Notes: generated from the sequence alone by a model not told the origin. Positions 38,481 through 47,987 are shown, numbered from the stretch's first letter. The stretch: 64,000 nucleotides of DNA from Streptomyces cyaneus (GCF_004028635.1 NZ_RQJW01000011.1:124001-188000); one strand, 5' to 3'. Numbers and translations: made by a program.

Positions 38481-38754
38481 GACGCCCTTGTGAATTCCCC
38501 CAGTTGGGGTGTTCGGGTGATCACGTAGAGCGATCGATATGACCTGGCGGGGCGTCCAGCGGAACGTATCTGCGTACGGCTTGTGCTCCGCCCTTCGCGC
38601 ACCGCGACGCTGCAGTCACGCTACGCTCACGAGGATTCCGGCGCAGACCGGCCCCTCGACACCGGAAGGTCCCCAGAACGGCACCAGCGCGACCACAGAC
38701 CGACAGCTCCCCCAAAGCACCCCCACTTCACGGCAGAACGGCACAAGGCAACGA

Positions 38755-39597
38755 ATGCCCCAGCACACCTCCGGCTCCGACCGGGCGGCGATCCCCCCAG
38801 CCGCCCGTGACGATGGCAGCGTGCGGCCGCCCGCTCCCTCGACGCTCGACGAGCTGTGGCGGTCGTACAAGGCGACGGGGGACGAGCGGTTGCGCGAGCA
38901 GTTGATCCTGCACTACTCGCCGCTCGTCAAGTATGTGGCGGGCCGGGTGAGCGTCGGTCTGCCGCCCAATGTGGAGCAGGCGGACTTCGTGTCGTCGGGG
39001 GTGTTCGGGCTGATCGACGCGATCGAGAAGTTCGACATCGACCGGGAGATCAAGTTCGAGACGTATGCGATCACCCGGATCCGCGGCGCGATGATCGACG
39101 AGCTCAGGGCGCTGGACTGGATTCCGCGGTCGGTGCGGCAGAAGGCGCGGAACGTGGAGCGGGCGTACGCGACGCTGGAGGCGCGGCTGCGGCGGACGCC
39201 GACGGAGGCCGAGGTGGCCGTCGAGATGGGGATCGCGGTGGACGAACTCCACGCGGTCTTCAGCCAGTTGTCGCTGGCGAACGTGGTGGCGCTGGAGGAG
39301 TTGCTGCACGGCGGGGGCGAGGGCGGCGACGGGCTGAGCGTCATGGACACGCTGGAGGACACCGCCGCGGACAATCCGGTGGAGGTGGCCGAGGACCGGG
39401 AGCTGCGGCGGTTTCTGGCGCGGGCGATCAACACGTTGCCCGAGCGGGAGAAGACCGTGGTGACGCTCTACTACTACGAGGGGCTCACGCTGGCCGAGAT
39501 CGGGAACGTGCTGGGGGTGACCGAGAGCCGGGTGAGCCAGATCCACACCAAGTCGGTGCTGCAGCTGCGGGCGAAACTGGCCGGCTTCGGGCGTTGA
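38755..39597 (+). CDS. whiG: RNA polymerase sigma factor WhiG
   Basis: Sporulation sigma factor of 280 aa, FliA/SigD class, needed to commit aerial hyphae to sporulation; it is held inactive by RsiG with c-di-GMP. Region 2 has [16 protein letters not shown] and [18 protein letters not shown], region 3 [16 protein letters not shown], and region 4 [20 protein letters not shown]. The N terminus [12 protein letters not shown] matches S. coelicolor WhiG, so the ATG at 38755 is chosen over the long upstream extension. It follows dprA directly and precedes a TetR gene. Confidence 0.97.
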   Translation: MPQHTSGSDRAAIPPAARDDGSVRPPAPSTLDELWRSYKATGDERLREQLILHYSPLVKYVAGRVSVGLPPNVEQADFVSSGVFGLIDAIEKFDIDREIKFETYAITRIRGAMIDELRALDWIPRSVRQKARNVERAYATLEARLRRTPTEAEVAVEMGIAVDELHAVFSQLSLANVVALEELLHGGGEGGDGLSVMDTLEDTAADNPVEVAEDRELRRFLARAINTLPEREKTVVTLYYYEGLTLAEIGNVLGVTESRVSQIHTKSVLQLRAKLAGFGR

Positions 39598-39668
39598 CCT
39601 GGCGTGATGAGGGTGGGGTTCTGCGGAGACACTCCCGTCGGGGGTGGTGCGTCCGTAAAGTGGTTGAC

Positions 39669-40250
39669 GTGCCAAGGATTCGAGCGGCCTCCGTGGCCGA
39701 GCACCGGTCGATGCAGCGAGCCGCCCTGCTGGACGCGGCTCGTTCCCTGTTGTCCGAGAGTGGGACGGAGGCGCTGACCTTCCCGGCCCTCGCCGAGCGG
39801 ACGGGGCTCGCGCGGTCGTCCGTGTACGAGTACTTCCGGTCGCGGGCCGCCGTCGTCGAGGAGCTGTGCGAGGTCGACTTTCCTGTGTGGGCCGCTGAGG
39901 TTTCGGCGGCCATGGAGCGGGAGCCGACGGCCGAGGGCAAGGTCGAGGCGTATGTGCGCCGGCAGCTCGCGCTGGTCGGGGACCGGCGGCACCGGGCCGT
40001 GGTGGCGATCTCCGCGAGCGAGCTGGACGCGGGAGCCCGGGAGAAGATCCGGGCCGCGCACGGCGGGCTGGTCGCGATGATCGTCGAGGCGCTGGCGGAG
40101 ATGGGGCACGGGGAGCCTCGACTGGCGGCGATGTTGTTGCAGGGGGTCGTGGACGCGGCTGTGCGGCGGATCGAGCTGGGCGCGGCGGAGGAGCCCGGGG
40201 CGATTACCGATGCCGCTGTGGCCATGGCCTTGAGGGGCGTCACGGGCTGA
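39669..40250 (+). CDS. TetR-family transcriptional regulator
   Basis: Regulator of 193 aa. The N-terminal helix-turn-helix is RAALLDAARSLLSESGTEAL then LAERTGLARSSVYEYFRSR; the helical C-terminal domain binds an unknown ligand. Either GTG 39669 or the in-frame GTG 39660 could start it; neither has a good ribosome-binding site. It is on the same strand as whiG with a 71-bp gap and convergent with the M23 gene. No target is evident. Confidence 0.88.
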   Translation: MPRIRAASVAEHRSMQRAALLDAARSLLSESGTEALTFPALAERTGLARSSVYEYFRSRAAVVEELCEVDFPVWAAEVSAAMEREPTAEGKVEAYVRRQLALVGDRRHRAVVAISASELDAGAREKIRAAHGGLVAMIVEALAEMGHGEPRLAAMLLQGVVDAAVRRIELGAAEEPGAITDAAVAMALRGVTG

Positions 40251-40283
40251 CGTCGGCTGTACTGCTGCGGTCGGAGGGTGTTG

Positions 40284-40364
40284 GGGTGGGCCGCGCAGCC
40301 CGGCGCCGGCGGGCGTGCCGCTCCTTGGGGACGGGAGCCGCCCCAGCGGCACGACTGCCCGCAG
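40284..40364 (-). repeat. Dispersed intergenic repeat, family B, copy 2
   Basis: Read on the minus strand it starts GCTGCGGGCAGTCGTGCCGC and ends GGCGCCGGGCTGCGCGGCCC, matching the element at 27628-27704. It sits between the convergent TetR and M23 genes and could act as a terminator structure. Confidence 0.75.
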
Positions 40365-40393
40365 CTGCGCCGGCTGTCGGTGCCGATGCTGAG

Positions 40394-41035
40394 CTAAGAG
40401 GGCAACGGCACCCCCAGCACCGGCAGCAGTCTCGAAGGGCCCCTGTGCAGCAGCCATGGGGGGAGGAGCGACAAAGGGTCCAGGTACGCCTCGCCCCTGC
40501 GCAAGCCCCAGTGCACGCAGGTCCCCGTGCAGTGCGAGCCGGTCGCCTCCACCGTGCCCACGACTTCCCCGGCCGCCATCTCGTCGCCCTTCTGCACCAC
40601 CGCCCGCACCGGCTCGTACGTCACCCGCAGCGGCGGATCCCCCGTCCCCGTCAGCTCCACCGACACCACCCACTTGCCCGCAACCCGGCCCGCGAAGGAC
40701 ACCCGCCCCGGCGCCACCGCCCGTACCGGTGCCCCGGCTGTGGCGGCGAGGTCCACGCCCCGGTGGCCGCGGCCGTACGGTGTCGCCGGGGGTTCCCAGC
40801 CGCGGAGGATCGGCGGACGTACTCCCACGGGCCATGCTCGGCCGACCGTCGGCACCGGGGCGCCGGGGGCCGGTTCGGCGGGCGCGCTCGTGCCGGTGAG
40901 GGTCAGCCGTGGGGCCGGTGTCAACAGGACGGTCGCCGTCAGGAGCAGCAGCAACACCAGCCGCCCGCACGTCCCTGCCGTCATCGCACATCGCTTCAAT
41001 CGCCGCTTCCATCGCATGTCGGAACCGTCCCGCAT
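40394..41035 (-). CDS. Secreted M23-family peptidase
   Basis: Protein of 213 aa. A basic N terminus and hydrophobic helix at about 24-42 (CGRLVLLLLLTATVLLTP) form a signal peptide or anchor. The LytM domain has GRGHRGVDLAA (zinc His and Asp) and HCTGTCVHWGLRRGEAYLD near the end. The usual HxH reads C-V-H, so the first histidine is cysteine. It likely cleaves or binds peptidoglycan peptides. The start is 41035, or ATG 41017. It is divergent from rpsB, with DnaA boxes between. Confidence 0.88.
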   Translation of the reverse strand: MRDGSDMRWKRRLKRCAMTAGTCGRLVLLLLLTATVLLTPAPRLTLTGTSAPAEPAPGAPVPTVGRAWPVGVRPPILRGWEPPATPYGRGHRGVDLAATAGAPVRAVAPGRVSFAGRVAGKWVVSVELTGTGDPPLRVTYEPVRAVVQKGDEMAAGEVVGTVEATGSHCTGTCVHWGLRRGEAYLDPLSLLPPWLLHRGPSRLLPVLGVPLPS

Positions 41036-41058
41036 CCGAGCCGATCATGGCCGGGATC

Positions 41059-41085
41059 TGTGGATAACTCCCGGGTTGTGGACAG
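41059..41085 (-). promoter_or_regulatory. Pair of DnaA boxes between the M23 gene and rpsB
   Basis: On the minus strand TTATCCACA (41059-41067) and CTGTCCACA (41077-41085), starts 18 bp apart: the same combination and spacing as at 35220-35246. They lie 24 bp before the M23 start and about 30 bp upstream of a candidate rpsB -10 box. Confidence 0.55.
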
Positions 41086-41114
41086 CGGCGTCACCCGGGG
41101 CCTCGCGGGTCCCG

Positions 41115-41120
41115 TACACT
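41115..41120 (+). promoter_or_regulatory. Candidate -10 box of the rpsB-tsf operon
   Basis: TACACT fits the housekeeping -10 consensus. It would give a leader of about 165 nt before rpsB, as expected where S2 autoregulates. A -35 is not obvious. Confidence 0.4.
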
Positions 41121-41289
41121 TCTTCTGGCGATCCGGGTCACCGGGTCGACTTCGCACGCCCCGATACGACCACCGGCAACGGCTCGTATCAGCGCCCCTC
41201 GGTCCTTCGTGGCACGGCGCATGTGGGCGTCAGGCGCGGAAGCCGTCCGGCATCCGCGGCACAACCGAGAACATTCAAGGAGAGCGGCC

Positions 41290-42210
41290 ATGGCCGTCGT
41301 CACGATGCGGGAGCTGCTGGAGAGCGGCGTCCACTTCGGTCACCAGACCCGTCGTTGGAACCCGAAGATGAAGCGCTTCATCTTCACGGAGCGCAACGGC
41401 ATCTACATCATCGACCTGCTCCAGTCGCTGTCGTACATCGACCGCGCCTACGAGTTCGTCAAGGAGACCGTCGCCCACGGCGGCACGGTCATGTTCGTCG
41501 GCACGAAGAAGCAGGCGCAGGAGGCCATCGCCGAGCAGGCCACCCGCGTCGGCATGCCCTACGTCAACCAGCGCTGGCTGGGCGGCATGCTCACCAACTT
41601 CTCGACCGTCTACAAGCGTCTGCAGCGCCTCAAGGAGCTCGAGCAGATCGACTTCGAGGACGTCGCCGCTTCGGGTCTGACCAAGAAGGAGCTCCTGGTC
41701 CTCTCGCGTGAGAAGGCCAAGCTGGAGAAGACCCTCGGTGGTATCCGCGAGATGCAGAAGGTGCCCAGCGCCGTCTGGATCGTGGACACCAAGAAGGAGC
41801 ACATCGCGGTCGGCGAGGCCCGGAAGCTCAACATCCCGGTCGTCGCCATCCTCGACACCAACTGCGACCCCGACGAGGTCGACTACAAGATCCCGGGCAA
41901 CGACGACGCGATCCGCTCCGTCACCCTGCTCACCCGTGTGATCGCCGACGCCGTCGCCGAGGGCCTCATCGCCCGTTCCGGCGTCGCCACCGGCGACAAG
42001 GGCGAGAAGGCTGCGGGCGAGCCGCTCGCCGAGTGGGAGCGCGACCTGCTCGAGGGTGAGAAGAAGGCCGACGAGGCCGAGAAGCCGGCCGAGGCCGCTG
42101 CTGAGGCCCCCGCTGCTGAGGCCCCCGCTGCTGAGGCCCCCGCCGCCGAGGCCCCCGCGGCTGAGGCTCCGGCTGCCGAGGCTCCGGCCGCGGACGCCGA
42201 GCAGGCCTGA
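41290..42210 (+). CDS. rpsB: 30S ribosomal protein S2
   Basis: Ribosomal protein S2, 306 aa. The core is canonical ([51 protein letters not shown]). The last 60 residues form an actinobacterial acidic tail ending in six EAPAA repeats. The ATG follows AAGGAGAG. First gene of the rpsB-tsf unit; a large hairpin separates it from tsf. Confidence 0.97.
   Translation: MAVVTMRELLESGVHFGHQTRRWNPKMKRFIFTERNGIYIIDLLQSLSYIDRAYEFVKETVAHGGTVMFVGTKKQAQEAIAEQATRVGMPYVNQRWLGGMLTNFSTVYKRLQRLKELEQIDFEDVAASGLTKKELLVLSREKAKLEKTLGGIREMQKVPSAVWIVDTKKEHIAVGEARKLNIPVVAILDTNCDPDEVDYKIPGNDDAIRSVTLLTRVIADAVAEGLIARSGVATGDKGEKAAGEPLAEWERDLLEGEKKADEAEKPAEAAAEAPAAEAPAAEAPAAEAPAAEAPAAEAPAADAEQA
42103..42192 (+). repeat. 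Six 15-bp tandem repeats at the rpsB 3' end
   Basis: GAGGCCCCCGCTGCT and variants from 42103 to 42192 encode (EAPAA)6. The first two units are identical; the others differ at synonymous positions only. Copy number probably varies between strains. Confidence 0.9.
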
Positions 42211-42229
42211 CCCGTCAGCGTCAGAGTTG

Positions 42230-42290
42230 ACGGCGGGAGCGGTACTGCAACCAATAGCGCCTCCGGCGCGGTGAAGTCCGCTCCCGCCGT
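42230..42290 (+). terminator. Large hairpin between rpsB and tsf
   Basis: Outer stem ACGGCGGGAGCGG (42230-42242) with CCGCTCCCGCCGT (42278-42290), 13 bp; inner stem GCGCC-TCC-GGCGC (42257-42269). Probably a partial terminator or processing site that sets the S2 to EF-Ts ratio. Confidence 0.75.
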
Positions 42291-42392
42291 TCACCCGTAG
42301 GTCGACGGAAGGTCAGCGGCTTCCGCCTTCATGGGGGCCGTAGACCCCGTAGATCTTCGATCTTCCAGACTTCGAGAAAGATTCACAGACTC

Positions 42393-43229
42393 ATGGCGAA
42401 CTACACCGCCGCCGACGTCAAGAAGCTCCGCGAGCTCACCGGCGCCGGCATGATGGACTGCAAGAAGGCGCTGGACGAGGCCGAGGGCAACGTCGAGAAG
42501 GCCGTCGAGGCGCTCCGTATCAAGGGCCAGAAGGGCGTCGCCAAGCGCGAGGGCCGCTCCGCCGAGAACGGCGCCGTGGTCTCGATCATCGCCGACGACA
42601 ACTCCTCCGGTGTCATCGTCGAGCTGAAGTGCGAGACGGACTTCGTCGCCAAGGGCGAGAAGTTCCAGGCCGTGGCCAACGCCATCGCCGAGCACGTCGC
42701 GAAGACCTCCCCGGCCGACATCGAGGCCCTGCTCGCCTCCGAGATCGAGGCCGGCAAGACCGTCCAGGCGTTCGTGGACGAGGCCAACGCCAACCTCGGT
42801 GAGAAGATCGTCCTGGACCGCTTCGCGCAGTTCGCCGACGGCTTCGTGGTCGCGTACATGCACCGCACGATGCCCGACCTGCCCCCGCAGATCGGTGTCC
42901 TCGTCGAGCTGGACAAGCCGAACGCCGAGGTCGCCAAGGGCGTCGCCCAGCACATCGCCGCCTTCGCGCCGAAGTACCTCTCCAAGGAGGACGTGCCGGC
43001 CGAGGTCGTCGAGTCCGAGCGCCGCGTCGCCGAGGAGACCACCCGCGCCGAGGGCAAGCCCGAGGCCGCCCTGCCGAAGATCGTCGAGGGTCGCCTCAAC
43101 GGCTTCTTCAAGGACGCCACGCTGCTCGGTCAGCCGTACGCGCTCGACAACAAGAAGTCCGTCCAGAAGGTTCTGGACGAGGCCGGTGTCACCCTGAAGC
43201 GCTTCTCGCGCATCAAGGTCGGCATCTGA
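42393..43229 (+). CDS. tsf: Elongation factor Ts
   Basis: EF-Ts, 278 aa, the nucleotide exchange factor for EF-Tu. The N-terminal UBA-like domain is MANYTAADVKKLRELTGAGM, followed by MDCKKALDEA and the signature CETDFVAKGEKF. Length is normal for actinobacteria. The ATG at 42393 has only a weak AGAAAG upstream. It precedes pyrH with a terminator-like inverted repeat in between. Confidence 0.97.
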   Translation: MANYTAADVKKLRELTGAGMMDCKKALDEAEGNVEKAVEALRIKGQKGVAKREGRSAENGAVVSIIADDNSSGVIVELKCETDFVAKGEKFQAVANAIAEHVAKTSPADIEALLASEIEAGKTVQAFVDEANANLGEKIVLDRFAQFADGFVVAYMHRTMPDLPPQIGVLVELDKPNAEVAKGVAQHIAAFAPKYLSKEDVPAEVVESERRVAEETTRAEGKPEAALPKIVEGRLNGFFKDATLLGQPYALDNKKSVQKVLDEAGVTLKRFSRIKVGI

Positions 43230-43336
43230 GTCCGTACCGCGATCGACGCCCGACCCCGATAGGGTCGAGGTAAGTCGTCCGCGGACGCCGTCACCACGCA
43301 CGCGCGCGTGACGGACGACAGCAGATCTGACGAGGA

Positions 43337-43385
43337 GGCCATTGCCGCGCATGGGATGCGAAACACGCCCCAACCGGCAATGGCC
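43337..43385 (+). terminator. Inverted repeat between tsf and pyrH
   Basis: GGCCATTGCCG (43337-43347) pairs with CGGCAATGGCC (43375-43385) over a 27-nt loop, then TTCTTCG. A smaller hairpin CGACCC/GGGTCG precedes it around 43250. Likely the end of the rpsB-tsf transcript. Confidence 0.7.
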
Positions 43386-43424
43386 TTCTTCGTATGTGCA
43401 CCACGTAACAAAGGCGGGATCTCG

Positions 43425-44183
43425 ATGACCACCAAGGCCCAGAAGAGCGACGACGGCAAAGTACCCGGCCGGTTTCTGCTGAAGCTTTCCGGAGAGGCCT
43501 TCTCCGGCGGCGGGGGCCTCGGCGTCGACCCCGACGTGGTGCACAAGATCGCCCGCGAGGTCGCCGCCGTCGTCCGCGACGGCGCGCAGATCGCGGTCGT
43601 CATCGGCGGCGGCAACTTCTTCCGCGGGGCCGAGCTTCAGCAGCGCGGCATGGACCGGGCCCGCTCCGACTACATGGGCATGCTCGGCACCGTGATGAAC
43701 TGCCTCGCCCTCCAGGACTTCCTGGAGAAGGAGGGGATCGACTCCCGGGTGCAGACCGCGATCACCATGGGGCAGGTCGCCGAGCCGTACATCCCGCTGC
43801 GCGCCGTACGGCACCTGGAGAAGGGCCGCGTGGTCATCTTCGGCGCCGGTATGGGCATGCCGTACTTCTCCACCGACACCACCGCCGCCCAGCGCGCCCT
43901 GGAGATCGACGCCGAGGCGCTGCTGATGGGCAAGAACGGGGTGGACGGGGTCTACGACTCCGACCCGAAGGCCAACCCGGACGCCGTCAAGTTCGACTCC
44001 CTCGGCTACGGCGAGGTCATCACCCGCGACCTCAAGGTCGCCGACATGACCGCCATCACCCTGTGCCGCGACAACAAGCTCCCGATCCTCGTCTTCGAGC
44101 TTCTGGCGGAGGGCAATATCGCCCGCGCCGTCAAGGGTGAGAAGATCGGCACGCTGGTGGGTGAGCAGGGCAGCCAGGGCTGA
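43425..44183 (+). CDS. pyrH: Uridylate kinase (UMP kinase)
   Basis: Hexameric UMP kinase of the amino-acid-kinase fold, 252 aa, making UDP for nucleotide and envelope synthesis. Motifs: [12 protein letters not shown] near residue 17, [28 protein letters not shown], and [14 protein letters not shown]. The ATG at 43425 is preceded by GGCGGGA; the upstream open frame crosses the inverted repeat and is rejected. Conserved order tsf-pyrH-frr-cdsA. Confidence 0.97.
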   Translation: MTTKAQKSDDGKVPGRFLLKLSGEAFSGGGGLGVDPDVVHKIAREVAAVVRDGAQIAVVIGGGNFFRGAELQQRGMDRARSDYMGMLGTVMNCLALQDFLEKEGIDSRVQTAITMGQVAEPYIPLRAVRHLEKGRVVIFGAGMGMPYFSTDTTAAQRALEIDAEALLMGKNGVDGVYDSDPKANPDAVKFDSLGYGEVITRDLKVADMTAITLCRDNKLPILVFELLAEGNIARAVKGEKIGTLVGEQGSQG

Positions 44184-44197
44184 CGCCCGAGAGCAAG

Positions 44198-44218
44198 CCC
44201 GTCCGGGGGACGGACGGG
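44198..44218 (+). terminator. Hairpin between pyrH and frr
   Basis: CCCGTCCG (44198-44205), loop GGGGA, CGGACGGG (44211-44218), 15 nt after the pyrH stop. No T tract, so possibly only a stabilising structure. Confidence 0.5.
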
Positions 44219-44353
44219 ACGGACCCTGACCGGGGGATGGACAATGTCCTGCCGGTCGGGAACCGTGCAGGAAGAAGACGCGACGCAGCCGGCCGCCGCC
44301 CCCACGCAGGAACCGCAGCCGGGCCTTTAACTCAAGACACGCAGGAGCAAGTG

Positions 44354-44911
44354 GTGATCGAAGAGACCCTCCTCGAGGCCGAGGAGAAGATGGAGAAGGC
44401 CGTCGTGGTCGCCAAGGAGGACTTCGCCGCGATTCGCACCGGCCGTGCGCACCCGGCGATGTTCAACAAGATCGTGGCCGACTACTACGGCGCGCCGACG
44501 CCGATCAACCAGCTGGCTTCGTTCTCCGTGCCGGAGCCGCGCATGGCGGTCGTCACCCCGTTCGACAAGACCGCGCTGCGCAACATCGAGCAGGCGATCC
44601 GGGACTCCGACCTGGGCGTCAACCCGAGCAACGACGGCAACATCATCCGAGTGGTGTTCCCCGAGCTGACCGAGGAGCGCCGCCGCGACTACATCAAGGT
44701 CGCCAAGGGCAAGGCCGAGGACGCCCGGGTCTCCATCCGCTCCGTGCGCCGCAAGGCCAAGGACGCCATCGACAAGCTGATCAAGGACGGCGAGGTCGGC
44801 GAGGACGAGGGCCGCCGTGCGGAGAAGGAGCTCGACGACTCCACCCACAAGTACGTGGCCCAGGTGGACGAGCTCCTGAAGCACAAGGAAGCGGAGCTGC
44901 TCGAGGTCTGA
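44354..44911 (+). CDS. frr: Ribosome recycling factor
   Basis: RRF, 185 aa, which with EF-G splits post-termination ribosomes. The three-helix domain is clear: [44 protein letters not shown] and [20 protein letters not shown]. Two in-frame GTGs occur at 44351 and 44354; the second gives the usual length and has GGAG seven bases upstream. The stop overlaps the cdsA ATG by one base. Confidence 0.97.
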   Translation: MIEETLLEAEEKMEKAVVVAKEDFAAIRTGRAHPAMFNKIVADYYGAPTPINQLASFSVPEPRMAVVTPFDKTALRNIEQAIRDSDLGVNPSNDGNIIRVVFPELTEERRRDYIKVAKGKAEDARVSIRSVRRKAKDAIDKLIKDGEVGEDEGRRAEKELDDSTHKYVAQVDELLKHKEAELLEV

Positions 44912-46068
44912 TGAACGACTCTTCCTGGGGGGCACCGCCACAAGCCGGGCAAGCCGGGTACTGGGGGGCCGCCGAGCGTGGACCTGTCCAGGGGGCTGCC
45001 CCGGCGGGTCCCGCGTACGATGCGCCTGAGGCGCAGCAGACTCGCCCCATGCCCATCGTGCCCGACGTACCCGCGTATGGCGGAGACCAGGATGACGACC
45101 GGGGGGCCGCTCGGCTGAGCGGCCCCTCGTTCAGCAACCGGCCGCCGCAGACGCGGCCTTACGACACGCCGCAGGCGCGGCCCTCCGAGGCGGCGCCGCA
45201 GAATCCGGAGCCCATGCCCGACGCCTCGCAGCCGGCGCCCCCGCCGCAGAAGAAGAGCGCGGGGCGCGACCTGGGCGCGGCCATAGGGGTCGGTATCGGG
45301 CTCGGCGTGGTGATCATCGCGTCGCTGTTCGTCGTCAAGGCCGTGTTCGTCGGTGTCGTCGCGGTCGCCGTCGTCGTGGGCCTGTGGGAACTGGCCAAGC
45401 GGCTCGACGAGCGCAAGGGCATCAAGGTGCCGCTCGTCCCGCTCGCGCTGGGCGGTGCGGCCATGGTCGTCGCCGGGTACGTCCGGGGCGCCGAGGGCGC
45501 CTGGGTGTCGATGGCGCTGACCGCGCTGGCCGTACTGGTCTGGCGGATGACGGAGCCGCCCGAGGGCTACCTCAAGGACGTCACCGCGGGCGTCTTCGCA
45601 GCGTTCTACGTGCCGTTCCTGGCGACGTTCGTCGCGATGATGCTCACCGCCGACGACGGGGCGTTCCGCGTTCTGACGTTCCTGCTCCTGACCGTCGTCA
45701 GCGACACCGGCGCGTACGCCGTCGGCTGGCGCTTCGGCAAGCACAAGCTCGCCCCGCGCATCAGCCCCGGCAAGACCCGCGAGGGCCTGCTCGGCGCGGT
45801 GAGCTTCGCGATGGTGGCGGGCGCGCTGTGCATGGAGTTCCTGATCGACGACGGCACCTGGTGGCAGGGCCTGCTGCTGGGCCTCGCGGTCGCGGCCAGC
45901 GCCACGCTCGGTGACCTCGGCGAGTCGATGATCAAGCGGGACCTGGGCATCAAGGACATGGGCACGCTGCTGCCGGGGCACGGCGGGATCATGGACCGGC
46001 TGGACTCGCTGCTGCCCACGGCGCCGGTGGTGTGGTTGCTGCTGGTGCTGTTCGTGGGGTCCGGCTGA
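44911..46068 (+). CDS. cdsA: Phosphatidate cytidylyltransferase
   Basis: CDP-diacylglycerol synthase of 385 aa, the branch point to all phospholipids. About 115 residues of Pro- and Gln-rich cytoplasmic extension precede some eight membrane helices. The signature near the C terminus, ESMIKRDLGIKDMGTLLPGH then GGIMDRLDS, is intact. The long N-terminal extension is common in actinobacteria. Translation is coupled to frr. A 12-bp terminator follows. Confidence 0.95.
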   Translation: MNDSSWGAPPQAGQAGYWGAAERGPVQGAAPAGPAYDAPEAQQTRPMPIVPDVPAYGGDQDDDRGAARLSGPSFSNRPPQTRPYDTPQARPSEAAPQNPEPMPDASQPAPPPQKKSAGRDLGAAIGVGIGLGVVIIASLFVVKAVFVGVVAVAVVVGLWELAKRLDERKGIKVPLVPLALGGAAMVVAGYVRGAEGAWVSMALTALAVLVWRMTEPPEGYLKDVTAGVFAAFYVPFLATFVAMMLTADDGAFRVLTFLLLTVVSDTGAYAVGWRFGKHKLAPRISPGKTREGLLGAVSFAMVAGALCMEFLIDDGTWWQGLLLGLAVAASATLGDLGESMIKRDLGIKDMGTLLPGHGGIMDRLDSLLPTAPVVWLLLVLFVGSG

Positions 46069-46087
46069 CGGGATCGGACAGCATTCG

Positions 46088-46120
46088 AGGAGCCTCCGCC
46101 CTTGCAGAGCGGAGGCTCCT
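46088..46120 (+). terminator. Terminator after cdsA
   Basis: AGGAGCCTCCGC (46088-46099) pairs with GCGGAGGCTCCT (46109-46120), 9-nt loop, followed by TGGT. Confidence 0.85.
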
Positions 46121-46175
46121 TGGTATGTGGGACGATTCCGGTGTACGCCCGTAAAGGCACTCTAAGGGGGTCATC

Positions 46176-46625
46176 ATGACCGCCATCCGAGAAGTCATCG
46201 ACCTCGACTGCACGCCGGACGAGGTCTACGCGTATATCACCGACCCGTCCCATCTGCCGGAATGGCAGCTGAGCGCCGTCTCCGCGGAGCTGCTCGACGC
46301 GGGTCCCGTCCACCCCGGCTCCCGGGTGCGGGTCACCCGGCGCATCGGGAACCGTGAGATCCCGATGACCGTGGAGTACGACGAACTCGACCCTCCGCAC
46401 AGCTGGGACCTGCACGGCGTCGATGGCCCCGTCAGGCCACGCAGCCACGGCGAGATCGAGCCGCTCGACGACGGCCGGCGCTCCCGCCTGACGATAGACA
46501 TCGACTTCGAAGGGCACGGCGTAGGCAAGCTCCTCGTGCCCCTCGTAGTGCGCCCACAGGTCCGCAAGGAACTGCCACGCGACGAGCAACTCCTCAAGGA
46601 CCGGCTGGAGCGCCCGACCGACTGA
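46176..46625 (+). CDS. SRPBCC (START-like) family protein
   Basis: Protein of 149 aa with the polyketide-cyclase/START-like pattern: [28 protein letters not shown], a central sheet with [19 protein letters not shown], and a long amphipathic C-terminal helix. These proteins bind hydrophobic ligands; the ligand is unknown. The ATG at 46176 follows TAAGGGGGT. Single gene between terminators. Confidence 0.85.
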   Translation: MTAIREVIDLDCTPDEVYAYITDPSHLPEWQLSAVSAELLDAGPVHPGSRVRVTRRIGNREIPMTVEYDELDPPHSWDLHGVDGPVRPRSHGEIEPLDDGRRSRLTIDIDFEGHGVGKLLVPLVVRPQVRKELPRDEQLLKDRLERPTD

Positions 46626-46654
46626 GCCGTCCCTGCCGGTGTCCGGGTCGGTGT

Positions 46655-46675
46655 GGCCGTTCAGGACGGCCTTCT
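46655..46675 (+). terminator. Terminator after the SRPBCC gene
   Basis: GGCCGT (46655-46660), loop TCAGG, ACGGCC (46666-46671), then TTCTT. Confidence 0.65.
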
Positions 46676-46743
46676 TGTCGTCCTGGGCGGCGGGTCCATG
46701 GTGGAGCGGGCTACGCCAGTGGATCTGCGACACTGGTACAGCC

Positions 46744-47850
46744 ATGCCTAAGCCCGGAGAACTCACATTCGTCGCCCCCCGCGGAGCCAAGAAGCCGCCG
46801 CGGCATCTTGCCGATCTCACGCCAGGTGAGCGTAAAGACGCCGTTGCCGCTGTCGGCGAGAAGCCGTTTCGTGCCAAGCAGCTCTCGCAGCACTACTTCG
46901 CGCGGTACACGCACGACCCGGAGCAGTGGACCGACATCCCTGCCGGGTCGCGCGCCAAGCTGCGGGAGGAGCTGTTCCCCGAGCTGATGACCGTCGTACG
47001 GCATCTGTCGACCGACCAGGGCGACACGCGCAAGACGCTGTGGCGGCTGTTCGACGGGACGCTCGTCGAGTCGGTGCTGATGCGGTACCCGGACCGGGTG
47101 ACCATGTGCATCAGCTCGCAGGCGGGGTGCGGGATGAACTGCCCGTTCTGTGCGACCGGGCAGGCGGGGCTGGACCGGAATCTGTCCACCGCCGAGATCG
47201 TCCATCAGATCGTGGACGGGATGCGGGCGCTCAGGGACGGGGAAGTGCCTGGGGGGCCTGCTCGACTGTCCAACATCGTCTTCATGGGCATGGGCGAGCC
47301 GCTCGCCAACTACAACCGGGTCGTGGGGGCCATTCGGCGGCTCACCGATCCGGAGCCCGATGGGCTGGGGCTGTCCCAGCGCGGGATCACGGTTTCGACG
47401 GTCGGGCTCGTCCCGGCCATCCACCGGTTCGCCGACGAGGGCTTCAAGTGCCGGCTGGCCATCTCGCTGCACGCGCCCGACGACGAGCTGCGCGACACCC
47501 TCGTCCCCGTGAACACGCGGTGGAAGGTGCGCGAGGTGCTCGACGCCGGGTTCGAGTACGTCGAGAAGTCGGGCCGTCGGCTGTCCATCGAGTACGCCCT
47601 CATCCGGGACATCAACGACCAGGCCTGGCGTGGTGACCGGCTCGGGCGGCTGCTCAGGGGCAAGCCGGTGCATGTGAATCTGATTCCGCTGAACCCGACT
47701 CCGGGGTCCAAGTGGACCGCTTCCCGGCCCGAGGACGAGAAGGCGTTCGTCGAGGCCATCGCCGCCCATGGTGTGCCGGTGACGATCCGGGACACCCGTG
47801 GGCAGGAGATCGACGGGGCGTGTGGGCAGCTCGCCGCGACCGAGCGGTAG
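46744..47850 (+). CDS. rlmN: Dual-specificity RNA methyltransferase RlmN
   Basis: Radical SAM enzyme of 368 aa that makes m2A2503 in 23S rRNA and m2A37 in some tRNAs. The iron-sulfur motif CGMNCPFC lies near 129 and the methyl-carrying cysteine is in the C-terminal [19 protein letters not shown] and [12 protein letters not shown] are typical. The ATG at 46744 has no Shine-Dalgarno. A TPP riboswitch starts 30 bp after the stop, so the next operon is separate. Confidence 0.95.
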   Translation: MPKPGELTFVAPRGAKKPPRHLADLTPGERKDAVAAVGEKPFRAKQLSQHYFARYTHDPEQWTDIPAGSRAKLREELFPELMTVVRHLSTDQGDTRKTLWRLFDGTLVESVLMRYPDRVTMCISSQAGCGMNCPFCATGQAGLDRNLSTAEIVHQIVDGMRALRDGEVPGGPARLSNIVFMGMGEPLANYNRVVGAIRRLTDPEPDGLGLSQRGITVSTVGLVPAIHRFADEGFKCRLAISLHAPDDELRDTLVPVNTRWKVREVLDAGFEYVEKSGRRLSIEYALIRDINDQAWRGDRLGRLLRGKPVHVNLIPLNPTPGSKWTASRPEDEKAFVEAIAAHGVPVTIRDTRGQEIDGACGQLAATER

Positions 47851-47879
47851 TCTGACCGCCGTAAGTACATCTTCATATT

Positions 47880-47972
47880 CCGACAGGGGAGCGCCACAGC
47901 GCTGAGAGTGCGGCACCGGCCGCAGACCCTCCGAACCTGGCCCAGGTCATTCTGGGTAGGGAGATCGGTCAC
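47880..47972 (+). promoter_or_regulatory. TPP riboswitch (THI element)
   Basis: The conserved THI-box pieces appear in order: AGGGGAGC at 47885, GCTGAGAGTGCGGC at 47901, CGCAGACCCTCCGAACCTGG ending at 47940, and GGGTAGGGA near 47954-47962. It binds thiamine pyrophosphate. It lies directly upstream of the substrate-binding protein gene, which makes that transporter a thiamine or thiamine-precursor importer. Confidence 0.95.
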
Positions 47973-47987
47973 CACTCGAGCTGTTGC

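Noticed and set aside
38539-38754. Longer WhiG start at 38539
   Set aside because: The 72 extra codons lack similarity to WhiG and coding bias; [12 protein letters not shown] is the known N terminus.
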